Shown here: positions 41,927 to 53,450 of the stretch, one piece after another
Layout: every line of letters begins with the position of its first letter
Position numbering within the stretch: position 1 is the stretch's first letter
Program-made: the position numbers and the translations under genes
The notes under the pieces: generated by a model
What the model was told of the DNA's origin: nothing
The model's database searches: none
Seen by the model: only the letters and a program-made list of their open reading frames with translations
DNA from: Artemisia argyi
Taxonomy: Eukaryota; Streptophyta; Magnoliopsida; Asterales; Asteraceae
Assembly: GCA_030686995.1 (NCBI GenBank)
Contig: CM060680.1
Location: 83,540,259 to 83,604,258 of the forward strand
Reading direction: 5' to 3'
Length of the DNA: 64,000 bases

Positions 41927-42519
41927 TTAAGAAAAAGAGAAAAAAAAATAGAAAAAGAAAAGAGAAAAAACATACGGACTACCATCCCGTTTCATTCTAT
42001 GTTTATTTTGTATTTTTGTTATTTTCATTTATTAGCTTAAGTCGAGTCTAGTCTTGGCTTAGAAACGCCATATTGTACATGTAATTAACCAAGATGATTA
42101 ACTCGCCACCAGTAAAGACTGCCTATATTCAACAAAACCGTGTATTCCATATCCCTACACCTAACGTTACAACCCTTTAAAATACCTCTTTGATAGTTTA
42201 TCCTAGGTACTTACGCCATGTGGTGGAGGTTTGATCCTTACCCAAGCCTATGGTAATCTATTTTGTTATGACAAGTAGTGAGAGATGTTTTTCATTTCCA
42301 TATTGTGATATTACTTTATTACACCCGAGAGATGTGAGTATCTAAACACTATTTGTGAGGTGCTAGTGTATGACCTCCGTGCTTGTCTTTGGTCTTTAGT
42401 GGAACGATTATTTGTTGTAATTACTTTTAAATTAGTGTTAAATGACCCCTAACTTGTATTTTGACTAGAATAAAAGCGCATTTGCTTGAGGACAAGCAAA
42501 TCTCAAGTGTAAGGGTATA
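39845..42519 (+). other. Conserved non-coding 3' region of the nested element
   Basis: From about 40046 onward it parallels 18735-21209. It carries two TGACGGCGTCA palindromes (40469-40479 and 40492-40502, the latter running into CACGTG). The 39845-40045 part is specific to this copy and looks like the decayed tail of a longer ORF (KSYYRRCLKLSDDYKKDE-like). The poly-A run is annotated separately. Confidence 0.6.
41875..41913. repeat. Poly-A run (39 bp)
   Basis: Same position as the A run of the sibling element. It produces a spurious poly-lysine ORF. Confidence 0.9.
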
Positions 42520-43918
42520 TGATGAGGCAAAAAATGAACCGTTTTTAGGGGGTCATTTAAGCCGGAATTGGAATTTATTTGATCAAATATTGCCCTAAAT
42601 CGTTCCTTTTGTGATTTTAGGTACTTTGGGAGTGAATTCTGGAAAAGGAAGCTTTTTGGACGTTTTTGGAGCATAAAAGTGAAGAAAACGGCAAATACTT
42701 AATTTTCCTTGCTGGGAACAGTACCTGACGGCGTCAGGAGCAAAATGGATGACGACCCAGGGAAAACGTGACGGCGTCAGAAGTAGGGCGTCAGGAGTTA
42801 TTTTGGTGACGGCCTGGAGCAGAATTACACATGACGGCGTCAGACCCAGATCTAGGCAGTCCGAGAACTTTATTGGCGGTGAGATGACGGCGTCAGAAAT
42901 TTCCTCTTGACGCCGTCACCTCACAAAATCTATATATACTTTTCTATTTTTCATTTATTAAGAGATGAACTTGTCTGGAGAATTCTAGGGTCGAACCTAA
43001 TAAACCCTAGGTCGTTTGTAACAGTATTTTCAAGGGTTTTCACCCCTTGAAACCCTTTATGTTCAATTGAGATAAGTTTTCTTTCAATTCATTCAATATG
43101 TCTATGTGTTGTTTGAATATATCTTATGCTTGTCTTGATTTTAACATGCTAGGCTAGATCTTTTGTGTGTTTGCTTAGATGTAATGAAACCTAGATGTTG
43201 ATTATAGGTTGATTGCTTGTTTATAGTTGTAATGGATGGATGATTTCAATGTTAGTCTTAAGAAAACTGGCAGATCTCCATTGTGTAACTTGCTTGAACG
43301 TCTTAAGAAACATGAACCGATGTGTACTAGGTTTTTATGGTTGTATTTAATGCATGAGCGAATTCTAGTGATCCCATGTTAGGAGCTTCTTAGCCGGCTC
43401 GAAATAGGAGTGAAGTAGGAGCTTATAGAATTGGGGAAGTAAGTACGCCACCCCATGAATGGTATTAAGGAATATAACCCGTCATCCACGCAACTGTAAC
43501 AAGTAATTAACCTGTAAAAGATATCTAGGGAGTAGTGAAATCTAAGTAAACATAATTCTCCCATATATTGTTCACTCCATATTAGTAATTTAGTTTATTT
43601 ACATTTTTGTTATTTTATTTTGATTGCATCTTAGTTATTGGGTTAGTTGACTAGCAACTAATTCCGCCCACTATTCCAAAACCCGAGATTTTACTTGCTT
43701 TTATAAAACATAAAAAAATACAAAAAGAATCATCCCTCACCTCTAGACCTAGTTTTTAGGCTTTCTAATCCTAGCGACATTATTCCTGAGTTGAACGATC
43801 AATCCCCCGGTACTTGTCACTATACGATACTACAACGATCAGGTACACTGCCTGGTGGGGGTTGTAAGCTTCTCGATATCCCTCGAGAGGTAAAGCCTGG
43901 TGCAATTCCCACGCATCA
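42520..43918 (+). repeat. 3' LTR of the nested Athila-like element
   Basis: 1399 bp. It lacks a 23-bp unit present in the 5' LTR between two TGACGGCGTCA copies (37756 and 37779). Otherwise it differs by scattered, mostly transition changes. Confidence 0.9.
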
Positions 43919-44365
43919 GCGTTTTATAATCCCAAATGGCGAAATGCTATGTGTGAAGAGCACGATGCACTTATTAAAAACAAAACTTGGACTCTTGTAC
44001 CAAAACCCCCAGATGCGAATGTTATTCGTAGTATGTAGCTGTTTCATCACAAGTATTTATCTGATGGCACACTTAGTCGATATAAGGCTCGTCTTGTGGC
44101 CAATGGCAGTAATCAGATAGAGGGTGTGGATGTTGATGAGACTTTTAGCCCGGTTGTTAAACCCGACACTATTCGGACTGTTCTTAGTTTAGCTATTTCT
44201 CGACATTGGCCGGTACATCAGCTGGATGTCAAGAATGCTTTTTTACATGGGGATTTGGCTGAAACGATATATATGTATCAGCCACCTGGGTTTCGTGATC
44301 CTGTTCATCCTGATTATGTTTGTTTATTGCAGTGTTCATTGTATGGACTTAAACAGGCTCCTCGG

Positions 44366-44499
44366 GCATGGTTTCAGCGTTTCGCTAATTACATTACTAC
44401 TGTTGGATTTTCACCTAGTCATTGTGATTCATCGTTATTTATTTATAAAAAGGGTGATGATACTGCAGTAATGTAATTAGCGAAACGCTGAAACCATGC
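44366..44499. repeat. Perfect 33-bp inverted repeat at the RT active-site lesion
   Basis: Arms 44366-44398 and 44467-44499 are exact reverse complements, 68 bp apart. The left arm is normal RT coding sequence (GCATGGTTTCAGCG...). The right arm stands exactly where the YVDD-coding segment belongs. This indicates a templated insertion with loss of the original segment. Confidence 0.92.
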
Positions 44500-45423
44500 T
44501 CGTCTGATGGTTTATTACAACAAATCATTGCTTCATTACATAAGGAGTTTGCTATGACAGATTTGGGTGCTCTTAATTATTTCTTGGGTGTTTCTGTTAC
44601 TCGTGACTCATCAGGGATGTTTTTGTCACAGTGTAAGTATGCTATGGAGATATTGGAGCGTGCACATATGGTTGGTTATAACCCTTCCAGGACTCCTGTT
44701 GACACAGAGTCTAAACTGGGTGATGATGGTGATCCTGTTTCTGATCCTAAGTTATATCGGAGTCTTGTTGGTTCTCTATAGTATATTACCTTTACTAGAC
44801 CTGATATTTCATATGCAGTGCAATAGATTTTTCTTTTCATGCATGATCCTCGGGAACCTCACTTATCGGCTCTTAAGAGGATTTTGCGGTATGTTCGGGG
44901 TACATTAGAATATGGTTTACAGCTGTTTTCTTCATCTACTTCTTCATTGGTTGCTTATTCTGATGCTGATTGGGCTGGATGCCCTACTACAAGGAGATCA
45001 ACTTCTGACTATTGTGTTTTTCTGGGCAATAATCTTCTCTCTTGGTCCTCTAAGCGTCAACCGACGCTTTCTCGTTCTAGTGCTGAGGCAGAATATCGTG
45101 GGGTTGCCAATGCTGTTGCTGAGAATTGTTGGTTGAGGAATCTTTTACGTGAGTTGCACACACCTTTGTCTTCTGCTACGCTGGTCTACTGTGATAATGT
45201 TAGTGCAGTTTACTTATCTTCTAATCCGGTTCAGCATCAACGTACGAAGCATATAGAGATTGATATTCATTTTGTATGGGATTTGGTTGCTGTTGGTCAG
45301 ATTCGCGTGCTTCATGTACCATCACATTATCTGTATGTAGATATTTTTACCAAAGGTTTACCATATGCTTTGTTTCAGGAGTTTAGGACCAGTTTGAGTG
45401 TCCGGTGTCCATCCGCTCCAACT

Positions 45424-45432
45424 GCGGGGGAG
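45424..45432 (+). other. Polypurine tract of the copia element
   Basis: GCGGGGGAG immediately before the 3' LTR; plus-strand priming site. Confidence 0.75.
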
Positions 45433-45562
45433 TGTTAGTCGATATATTGAGTCCATGTAATATTAGTATGGGCTACGGCCCAAGTCTAGAATGTTCATCG
45501 TAAGGTATTTATATACCGGTTTGGGTTTAATGAATACACACGATTTACCCTATACTCCTTCA
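45433..45562 (+). repeat. 3' LTR of the copia element
   Basis: 130 bp, same ends as the 5' LTR and followed by TAGTC (45563-45567). Confidence 0.9.
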
Positions 45563-45567
45563 TAGTC

Positions 45568-46155
45568 CAGTACTATCTTGGTGATACGCAAAAAACTAGA
45601 GAAAAAACTGAAGTTGCACAAAAAGTTAATAGACGTTTTCAAAAGTAATTATTACAATTATTTATCGGTAATGAACCGTATATTCAACATTTTGTCAACT
45701 AATCAAGGTTTTCAAGATCGGGATCCTACTTAGGATCGTTTTTGCTTTTGCAAGATCGTGATCGTAAGATCGGATCGGGATCTTAAGATCCCACTATAAT
45801 GCTCTTTTTTTAATGATCTTTGTAATATTATTCAAATCTACAAATTATTATATATGAAATTATAAGAATATTTTATGAAAATGTTGTTCTAAATTATAAT
45901 ATTGAGTGTTTAAGAAGAATCACATGTTGTTTTTTAAATTTTATAAAAACAAAAACCATAAATTTGTAGTTTTTTAGTTTGCAGTTTGAGAAAAGTAAGA
46001 TCAGATCGGAGTAGATCTTAAGTTCCTATAGTTAAGATCGGGATCTTATATGATCTTAAGCTTGTTAAGATCTTACGTAGGATACGGATCGTTTTTGCTT
46101 CGTAGAATCATAAAATTGTAAGATTTTAAGATCAGGATCGGGATCTTAACAACTA
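45568..46155. repeat. GATC-rich intergenic stretch with an 85-bp direct repeat
   Basis: About twenty GATC tetramers occur, many as GATCGGGATC or AAGATCTTAA palindromes. Two related segments, about 45715-45798 and 46062-46152, share TAGGAT-ATCGTTTTTGCTT and end GATCGGGATCTTAA. The segment between them is AT-rich. No gene. Confidence 0.6.
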
Positions 46156-46266
46156 TGCAACTAATTTTACATGGTCTAGATCGATCGATTACCATTTGCA
46201 TTTTTACCTTATAGAACATGGCATAATTTCTACCACAAAGAATTAAAAATTCGAGTTTGTTTTTTA

Positions 46267-46521
46267 GGCTGTCCCAGTAAGGGATCTCAATCCCTCCCAT
46301 TTTTCCTGCCACGTCAGCTTTCTCTCTTCAGCGACCTGCAGGCGATTGGGTGCCCCAGTAAGGTTACAAGAATCAAAAAGGCAAAGAAAATAGAAATGTT
46401 AATCGATCGAGTATGTGACCAAGTTCCAAAAAAATCGTCTAGCGATCGACTCTTTGCAGTAGGGCGATCGACTTGTGATCGATCGTGGGTGTCGATCTCG
46501 ATCGATTACTGGGGGGCAGCC
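46267..46521. mobile_element. MITE-like sequence with GGCTG...CAGCC ends and clustered CGATCG sites
   Basis: Left GGCTGTCCCAGTAA and the complement of the right end GGCTGCCCCCCAGTAA are inverted ends of about 14 bp. A third copy of CCCAGTAAGG lies inside at about 46343. No target duplication was recognised. The interior has many CGATCG/GATCGA sites (46400-46507). Confidence 0.4.
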
Positions 46522-47460
46522 TGTGGTAATGATTCAAGTCCAGTTTCTTATTTGTACGATCTCTTATGCTTACGGATGAAAAAATACACATCATATTTTA
46601 TTTTTCCCTGTTTTTTACATCTAGGGATTACTATACCACCTTTGATCCCTCTTTTTTTTAGTAGTGAGAAAGAATTATGAGAGTTTGAGTAGGTAAATAT
46701 GATGCTAACATGTGACAAATGTAGCAAGGTTGACGTGATATAGTAAACCCGTGTCTCATGGGGACCCAATCTTTAAACCTGATTTGTCTAGGGAATCCCT
46801 GATTTGATCGGGGATTGGGACGGGATGATGAATCCCTGAATTATGTAATCGGGTATATGGCAGGGATGGGGATAACGTTAATCCTCGACTCCGATCTTTT
46901 TAATGTATATCCATATAATATTTACTTTTGTTTGAATATTTCTATGAACATTGACATGCAATGTATATGCATGTGTAGTATTTAAGTGATCAAATAGCTT
47001 AAAAAGTATAAACAACTAAAAACTAATTGTTATATACTACATATTACTTAGCCATTGTTTTGTCCGAATACTCACATGCAATACACGTCATTCTTATATT
47101 ATATTTTTTGTTTCAATATTTTACGATGCTTTAAAGTTGGATTAACATTGTTACTAATTTAAGTATGCTGATGTTTGTTTCTTGATACACTTTATGTCAA
47201 TTTTTTTTTTTATATTTTCAATGTGTTTGTGTATTTTTTTTAATGAGGATGGAAAATCCTCAATCCCCGCGGGTATCCCCGATCCCTGTTGGGGATGGGG
47301 ATGTAAAACTATTCCTCGATGGGTATGGGGATGGAAGTAGGAAATGGGGATGGGGATGGAAAATACAATCCCCGAAATTCCTCGACCTGTTGCCATCCAT
47401 ACCTAACACAAATCACATGCGGTCATAGGCTATTCTTGAGTGATAGTCTAACAAGTTCCC
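46522..47460. other. Intergenic region with GGGGATGGGGAT repeats
   Basis: No gene. Segments near 46795-46890 and 47243-47400 are rich in GGGGATGGGGAT and ATCCCC repeats on both strands. They may be the ends of one non-autonomous DNA element (GGTATATGGCAGGGATGG against the complement of GTTGCCATCCATACC), but the inverted match is weak. The 47340-47365 part could form G-quadruplexes. Confidence 0.4.
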
Positions 47461-47477
47461 AACATTCCTGTCGACAA
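47461..47477 (+). repeat. Left target site duplication of the LINE
   Basis: AACATTCCTGTCGACAA is repeated as AACATTCCCTGTCGACAA at 63030-63047 directly after the LINE poly-A. One C differs. Confidence 0.85.
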
Positions 47478-47569
47478 TTGATTCTCTTGGTAGTGTAAGC
47501 TCGGTAATTGATTCTCTTGGTATCCCATTTCAAATTTCATTTATGAGAAATGTAAAAAGTGGGGCTGAC

Positions 47570-47700
47570 GTATTCTCTATAGTGGTGATTATTATGAGGC
47601 CCGTGTGTATATTGGGCTTAACCCATTTATGTGTTGTATTGTGTATTTATATAATTCTATTGTACTCATTTGAGATTATGGGGAATAATATAATTCTACA
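47570..47700 (+). repeat. 5' LTR of the second copia element (start approximate)
   Basis: Matches 61877-61993 with scattered changes; the first 5-10 bases differ from the 3' LTR. TGGTATCAGCCACG at 47701 is the primer site (first nine bases canonical). Confidence 0.75.
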
Positions 47701-47750
47701 TGGTATCAGCCACGAATTATCACTAAAACAAAAACAACCGAACCCTAAAT

Positions 47751-48950
47751 GTGTCGTCATCTTCCCTTCCCTCCACATCTTCTACCCTAGCCTCTAATAA
47801 ACACATGATCGATCACCATGTTAAATGCCGCACCTCCCGTCACATCCACCTCTCTTATGGAAAAATTTTCCAAGGTAACGCCATCAAGCTTCCTGTTCAT
47901 CTGGATGTGGAAAAATTGAATTACTCCAATTGGAGTGAATTGTTTAAAAACTACCTCGAAGGTTTCAAGCTCATCAACTTCATTCAGGCCCCGACACCAC
48001 CCGCAAACATAAGCACTGCCTCTCCCCCACCAACCAAATATTGGCGAACAACCGATTCCATAATAAAAAAAATGGATTACCACACCATCTCCGAACCGCT
48101 CTTGGAGCGTGTGTTGAAGGCGAAACCTAAGACCTCTAGAGATGCGTGGGAATGGAGAAAATTTTCACCAATAATAAGAATTCCAAAACAGTTAAGTTAG
48201 TTGGAGAACTCCATGGTTTGGACATAAAAGACCTCACAGTCGATGCATACTTTCTCAAGATCGACACGATAGCATCTCGGCTGAGTAATTTGGCTCCAAT
48301 GTTTTGAATGAAGACTTAGTTATGTATGCGATTAATGTCCTTAGTGAAAAGTACGACCAAGTCGCGCACGTAATTCTCACCAAGGACCCATTCCTGGATT
48401 TGGAAACCGTACGATCAATAGTGACGATGGCGGAATCTCGCATCAACTAAAGGAACAACACCTCATCATCGTCTCGTATCTCCTCCTCATCTCCCATGGC
48501 TCTCCTTACCCAAGGCTCGACTTCTAAGTCACCATGTAACAATTCTCGGTCGAACTCGATATATAGGAACTTCGCTCGTGGCTTTTGTACATATGCTGAT
48601 AGGTGTAAGCTTGTACATGGTAATAGCAACCGAATACCCACCGATGGTTCTAATGCATGAGGGACACTAAATAATAGAAATAATCATGCATATGGTAGTC
48701 ATTCACGTGGTACAGGAAGTAGGAGTAATATAGGAAATCATACAGGTGGTTTGGGCCAAGGACAATTGTTAAAGGCATATACTTAACTACTTCAAGCCCA
48801 TCAAACCTTGCTTGCTCAGGCCTAACAGGTCCAAAGAGGGAACTATAACACTCTTGGGTCAATAGATACACGCACCAGAACTAGTAATGTTGGGCAACTT
48901 CAACAGTCTCTTGGACAACAGCTTCAAGCCCATGTGGGTTCCTAAGGTAC
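47751..48950 (+). pseudogene. Gag remnant of the second copia element
   Basis: The frame 47751-48200 gives LDVEKLNYSNWSELFKNYLEG, then TSRDAWEW, the UBN2 gag pattern. Frameshifts follow near 48165 and 48295. Further pieces are a VRSIVTMAESRIN-like segment and a CCCH finger, GFCTYADRCKLVHG (about 48580-48620). The downstream linker is Q/G-rich with several CAA-to-TAA-type stops (such as 48784, 48822). Gag assembles the particle in intact relatives; this one cannot be translated through. Confidence 0.75.
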
Positions 48951-48996
48951 TACCGATTCAACTCAAGAAACCGCACTCCCACAGGCTTTTAGCACG

Positions 48997-49693
48997 TTGA
49001 CTTTACAGGATTTTGGCAATGAAGGGTTGAATATGGATACATGTGCGACTTTACATCTGAATTCTAATGCAAATAATTTACGCTTTGTTTTTAATAAATG
49101 TGTGTATCCATCTATCTTTATTGGTAACGGTGCCTCCAAACCCATCACTAATACAGGCTATAGCACTTTGCCTACCCCATTTCGCCCATAACACCTTAAT
49201 AATGTTCTAATTACACCTAATATTGTTAAAAATCTGATTATTGTTCGTAAATTCACTCGTGATAATAAATGCTCCAATGAATTCGACGAGTTTTTTTATG
49301 TGAAGGATTATTCGACTGGCCAGATCCTTCTCTGATGTGACAGTGTTGGAGATCTATATCCCGTCACAAAAAAACCACCACCTACCCCCAAGCTTTAATC
49401 ACGAGTCAATATACGTGGTACCAACAACTGGGCCATCCTGGGAGTGAAGTGTTGCGGTCTTTAATTTCGAACAATAGTATTTTGTGTAATAAAAGAAGTC
49501 TCATGTGCTTTGGCATGCGTGCCAGCTTGGCAAACACGTGAGACTTCCATTTTTATGTTCGAATTCAATTGTTAATTCTCCCTTTGATATTGTTCACTCG
49601 GATTTATGGACTTCTTCAAGTTCCGAGCATTAATGGAATTAAATACTATGTTTTGTTTTTTTGATCATTATTCGCATTATGTATGGGTTTATC
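48997..49693 (+). pseudogene. Protease, GAG-preintegrase and integrase start of the second copia element
   Basis: The frame at 48997-49191 holds MDTCATLHL where the active copia motif is MDTGASSHL, so the catalytic loop has Gly changed to Cys. A GAG-preintegrase piece, TWYQQLGHPGSEVLRSL, lies at about 49411-49460, then CQLGKHV-like text, IVHSDLW-like text at about 49590 and FDHYSHYVWVYL. The integrase is cut here by the Tekay-like insertion (target TTATC, 49689-49693) and resumes at 59454. Confidence 0.75.
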
Positions 49694-52600
49694 TGTCACA
49701 ACTCACCATTTCAGGTCATTTCCCGAACTTTGGAAAAACACTATTCATCAAACACTATTCATCAAAACACTATTCATCAGTTTACTATTCATCGTTTTCG
49801 AGGTCAATTTGATATTCTTAGAAACTTTTGGGAAATTTACTATTCACAAAACACTATTCATTGCGGGAAAAGATTTCATCATTCACGTGCATTACACATT
49901 TCATCGTAAATTTAGTTTACGGATATTCAAATTCGCGTAACCGGATTGGGTTAGGTGCGAATTCATTTCATTAGTGTTGAGAACACTGCATACGGACTGG
50001 AGATAGTCTGCATATCATCAGTAGGTCATTTTCATGTTATACCACTCTCAGGATTTTCAAATTACTATATTCAGTACATTTAACGTTTTTACGTATAAGT
50101 AATTATAGTAAACGTTAACACCCGGTTTATACACGACGAATATATCTAAATATTCCCACAATGGTCCCGACATATTTTTATATCCATTTTAACATCATAA
50201 AAGTTATAACATTCAGTTACCCAGTATTTTGGAAATTTATTTTATTTATAACGTACGCGTATAAATATAACGACGGTTTTCGTGAAAACTAAACAATAAT
50301 CACCCGATCACTCAGTAAACGTACCCAACATATTTTTAATATGTTTTTATCATTATTATGACTTTATTTCATCACCGGTTAACTTCGTGAACGTTTATTG
50401 CTATTAAACCCGGTACCCGATTTTAACGAATAACGCGTAATAACACTTAACGCTACACTATATTTTCTAAGTGATCAAAACCGTTTTGGCTACTCCCTTT
50501 CACACCAAAAACCGGCCATATGATACAACCTTTAACCATGTGCATTGATTCATTATTATAATACTAATAAACCTCCAAAAACAATACTTAACCAAAAATC
50601 ACAAATCATAACATGAAAAGTTCAAGAACAAAAAGGTCTCATCCTTCCCTTTTCTCTCTTCAAAACCACGACCAAAACCAAACCATATGATCCATCCATG
50701 GTTTTTCAAAAAGTAAAACACAAAACTTGTTCATTTTACAAGCCTAATCAAGAATCAAGCAACAAAAACACAAGTAATCCAAGGTTTCTAGCCATCTAAT
50801 CATCTCATTTTATCAAGTAAGTTTTCATCTTTATTTTTTCATGGATCATCCTATTTTTACATGTATTACATAAGTATCATGCTAAACACCATGTACAAGT
50901 AGCTATACCACACTTTATTTTGGCTAAAAAGAAACATACAAACTCTAACTTTTTAGTTATGAATCCCCTTGCTCTAATAACTTGGTTAGGAGTCCATGAC
51001 ACCCTAAGAAGGTGTATGGTAGGATTAGATTAGTCATGTGGTGATTACAAGAGGTTTGGTGATGGTAGAAATTAGTTTTAGACCTTGAAAACTTGATTTG
51101 GAACCTATTTTAGACATGCTGTCCCGTTTTGTAAAAATCTGGAAAATCAGTAAACACCAAGGAAACTTTGGCAAAATTTTTAGAAAATACTTTCAAAAAC
51201 GAATCCGTAGGCGAAAGAACGGATTAAAAAGAGCTTATAACGAAGAAGTTATGATTTTTGCAAGATTGTTGACGAAAAGTATTTTCTGGAAATTAGTTGC
51301 TGTTGGACGTTTTTCATGGTACAAAAAGAGACTTTAGACGTAACCCGGAGGAGCCGAGCTTTCCAAAATATATTACTACATACTAAGACGTAACCGTGGA
51401 CATAAAGAACAAGTAAAACGGACAAGTAACGACAAAGATATACACGTTTGAATATCGGCTAAAACCATTTTATATTTGACAGCTTTTATATAAATTTGGC
51501 GCAAAAACTACGAAGTACATTTATAAGCTAGACATAATATTAAGTACCGAGCTTTATAACTAATGAAGTATTAGTTATTACAAGTATGTTTTCATCATTT
51601 CAAAGATTACAACCCGAGTATTTCAACGCTAACATGGAAACTTACGTTATATATATATATACAAGTATATATATTACAACTAGTTTATTTTTTTCTAATA
51701 GCTATATTTTCCTAAGTTTTGGAATATATACTTTTGATAACAACAAGTGTTTTCTTCAAAGAGTAGAGTGGTATAGGAAACATGTGCATGGACATTAATA
51801 ACATCATTTCATGATCTAAAGTAGATCGTTCATCATTCACATTAGGTTGCGGCTAGTGTGCGCGCCTTGTTTTTCAGCTTATTACATGTTCATGGTACCA
51901 TCATATTGGGTTGCGGCAGCTAATTGTTCATTGGTGTTCATTTCATTTCATCACGGTTTCATCAGTTAAGGTGAGTTTTCATAGCCCCGTTTTCAATTCA
52001 ACATTTTGATTGTTTTCAAATCCCACGGGGGGAATACATTGCATCAATCATTTCAGTACGAGCCCAAGTATTCAAACATGTACATAGCTTAAGTTACCTT
52101 GCCATGTGACAAGTCCCCTGTATCATCATGAACCGTTAATTTCAAGTACTAAGCGAGAGTGAGTGGATAGATCTATCGAGGGTGACGCCTCCATCCGTGG
52201 TAGTGGATACCAACAGTAAGCGGATGCATGTCATGTCTTTTACATTTGAATGTTTCGGCAGAACATTCGGGAGGGGCATAGAATTTCATCAGTCATAGCT
52301 TCGGTGTCATGAGCTTAAGGCTATTGTACAATTTTTCATGAGATTTTTATCTTGCACTTTTACTTGTGGTGGCCGTACATCAGTACATTTTACAAACCTA
52401 TGGAATTCACCAACATTCGTGTTGACGTTTTAGCAATGTATTTCAGGTTATTAAGGTAGCTCATGTGACATGCATTTGGACTTCATGGAGTCGCGGAGTC
52501 GACGCGTCTCATCATTATTTCATGCACTTATGTAAACGTTTGATCTATTATGACTTGTTTTTTTATAAACTTGCAACACATTTTGGGGACCTCATTTTGT

Positions 52601-52744
52601 AAACTCTGAATTATTTCAATGATCAAATGCAGTATTTTCCAAACGACACTTTAGGTCGTTCAATGTAACTGTAACTGTGGTGCTATGATAGACACCCCCA
52701 GGTATTCCATTCCTCTGCAAGTCAGGTAAATTGGGGGTGTGATA
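49694..52744 (+). repeat. 5' LTR of the Tekay-like element
   Basis: 3051 bp. It begins with three to four tandem ACACTATTCATCAAA units (49737-49790). Its ORFs of 79 and 70 codons (51098, 51586) recur identically in the 3' LTR and have no protein features; they are not genes. Confidence 0.93.
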
Positions 52745-52747
52745 GAT

Positions 52748-52760
52748 TGGCATCAGAGCT
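52748..52760 (+). other. Primer-binding site of the Tekay-like element
   Basis: TGGCATCAGAGCT three bases after the LTR is close to the initiator-Met complement TGGTATCAGAGC, as in chromoviruses. Confidence 0.7.
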
Positions 52761-52942
52761 AAGGTTATAGCGAACTAGGATGTATCTTGGACCCTAGACT
52801 ATAACCACATCAGCATAGCATCTCATCATTTCATCATAAGTGCATAATCATGATACATGTTGTTTCATACATACCCTGTGCGAGTTATTTATACTCATAT
52901 CCGTATATGTATATCATTTTATTGACCTGGTTCACAAGTGAC

Positions 52943-53450
52943 ATGTCTTCAGATACTCACCCTGACATCCTTTTATCGGATTCCGACATTGAAGATGCCT
53001 TGTCATCTTCCACTACCATTATACCACCAGTTGCATTTACATCACCATTAGTACTATTGATTTGCCATAGGAACAGGGTTTTCCTATCATTCAGCCCGTA
53101 CATAGAATGCCTTTTGGTAGTGTATTCAGAATTAATCTTAATGGATTTATTAGGATGCTTATTGCAAGGAAGATAGTGTGTTTTCTTTCCATCACTAGTA
53201 GGGCACTTACTACTCAGGTATTATCACCACCATCAGTTACTTATTACACTATTGGCCTTCCCACAGTGTGTACTTTAGTTTTACCTTTTGGATGTCGCGA
53301 GGTAGCGCGAAAGAGGGTAGTATTCCATTCACTAGTACCATCATTGTCATTTCCTTTTCCATTCCCATTTGCTCAGACTTCAATCGTTTCGCAATATTTT
53401 AGCATTGTCTCATCAGGAATTAGGTTGATTTCGTTTTTGACGAATTAGAA
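52943..53450 (+). pseudogene. Gag-start remnant of the Tekay-like element
   Basis: ATG 52943 gives MSSDTHPDILLSDSDIED, an acidic start of the type found in chromovirus gag proteins. After about 35 residues the frame becomes hydrophobic and unlike gag, and a second overlapping frame (53107-53448) is no better. No CCHC knuckle. Assigned by position after the primer site and by the acidic start only. Confidence 0.4.

Larger units (their letters stand above)
37550..43918 (+). mobile_element. Second Athila-like non-autonomous element, nested in copia; TSD GCGTT
   Basis: LTRs at 37550-38972 and 42520-43918 start TGATGAGG and end CGCATCA. They are flanked by GCGTT at 37545-37549 and 43919-43923, within the copia frame. 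The tRNA-Asp primer site, leader, 3' non-coding region and LTRs are those of the 15718-22614 element, but the ORF is different. It has no RT or integrase. The insertion splits the copia polyprotein between integrase and RT. Confidence 0.92.
43919..45432 (+). pseudogene. Copia reverse transcriptase and RNase H region, inactivated
   Basis: After the nested element the copia frame resumes with a WRNAMCEEHDALIKNKTW-like stretch, then [38 protein letters not shown] and YGLKQAPRAWFQRF. Where the catalytic Y-V-D-D strand should follow SLFIYKKGDDTA there is instead an inverted copy of upstream sequence and a stop (44474). RT resumes with LLQQIIASLHKEFAMTDLGALNYFLGV. RNase H is at 44839-45438: SDADWAGCPTTRRSTS, LSWSSKRQPTLSRSSAEAEYRG, YCDNVSAVYLSSNPV, KHIEIDIHFVWDLV. 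Stops: TAG within codon W near 44036, TAG at 44779 and TAG at 44824 (both at Gln positions). Confidence 0.88.
33928..45562 (+). mobile_element. Ty1/copia retrotransposon with short LTRs, interrupted by an Athila-like element; TSD TAGTC
   Basis: LTRs of 130 bp (33928-34057, 45433-45562) start TGTTAGTCGATA and end TCCTTCA. They are flanked by TAGTC at 33923-33927 and 45563-45567. The primer-binding site is of the initiator-Met type and the polypurine tract is GCGGGGGAG. Order gag, PR, INT, RT, RNase H, with CCCH-type gag finger, shows Ty1/copia. Without the nested element (37550-43918) and one copy of its 5-bp target duplication it would be about 5.26 kb. Frameshifts, stops and an RT lesion make it defective. 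Confidence 0.92.

Noticed and set aside
41849..42040. 63-codon ORF with a long poly-lysine
   Set aside because: Product of the 39-bp A run in the Athila-like 3' region; not a protein gene.
46850..47403. Possible hAT-like element with GGATGGCA-type ends
   Set aside because: The inverted match is weak and no 8-bp duplication was found; left as repeat-rich intergenic sequence.
51098..51337. 79-codon ORF, exactly duplicated at 57807-58046
   Set aside because: The duplication is simply the two LTRs of the Tekay-like element. The peptide is basic, has no domain, and sits in LTR sequence.
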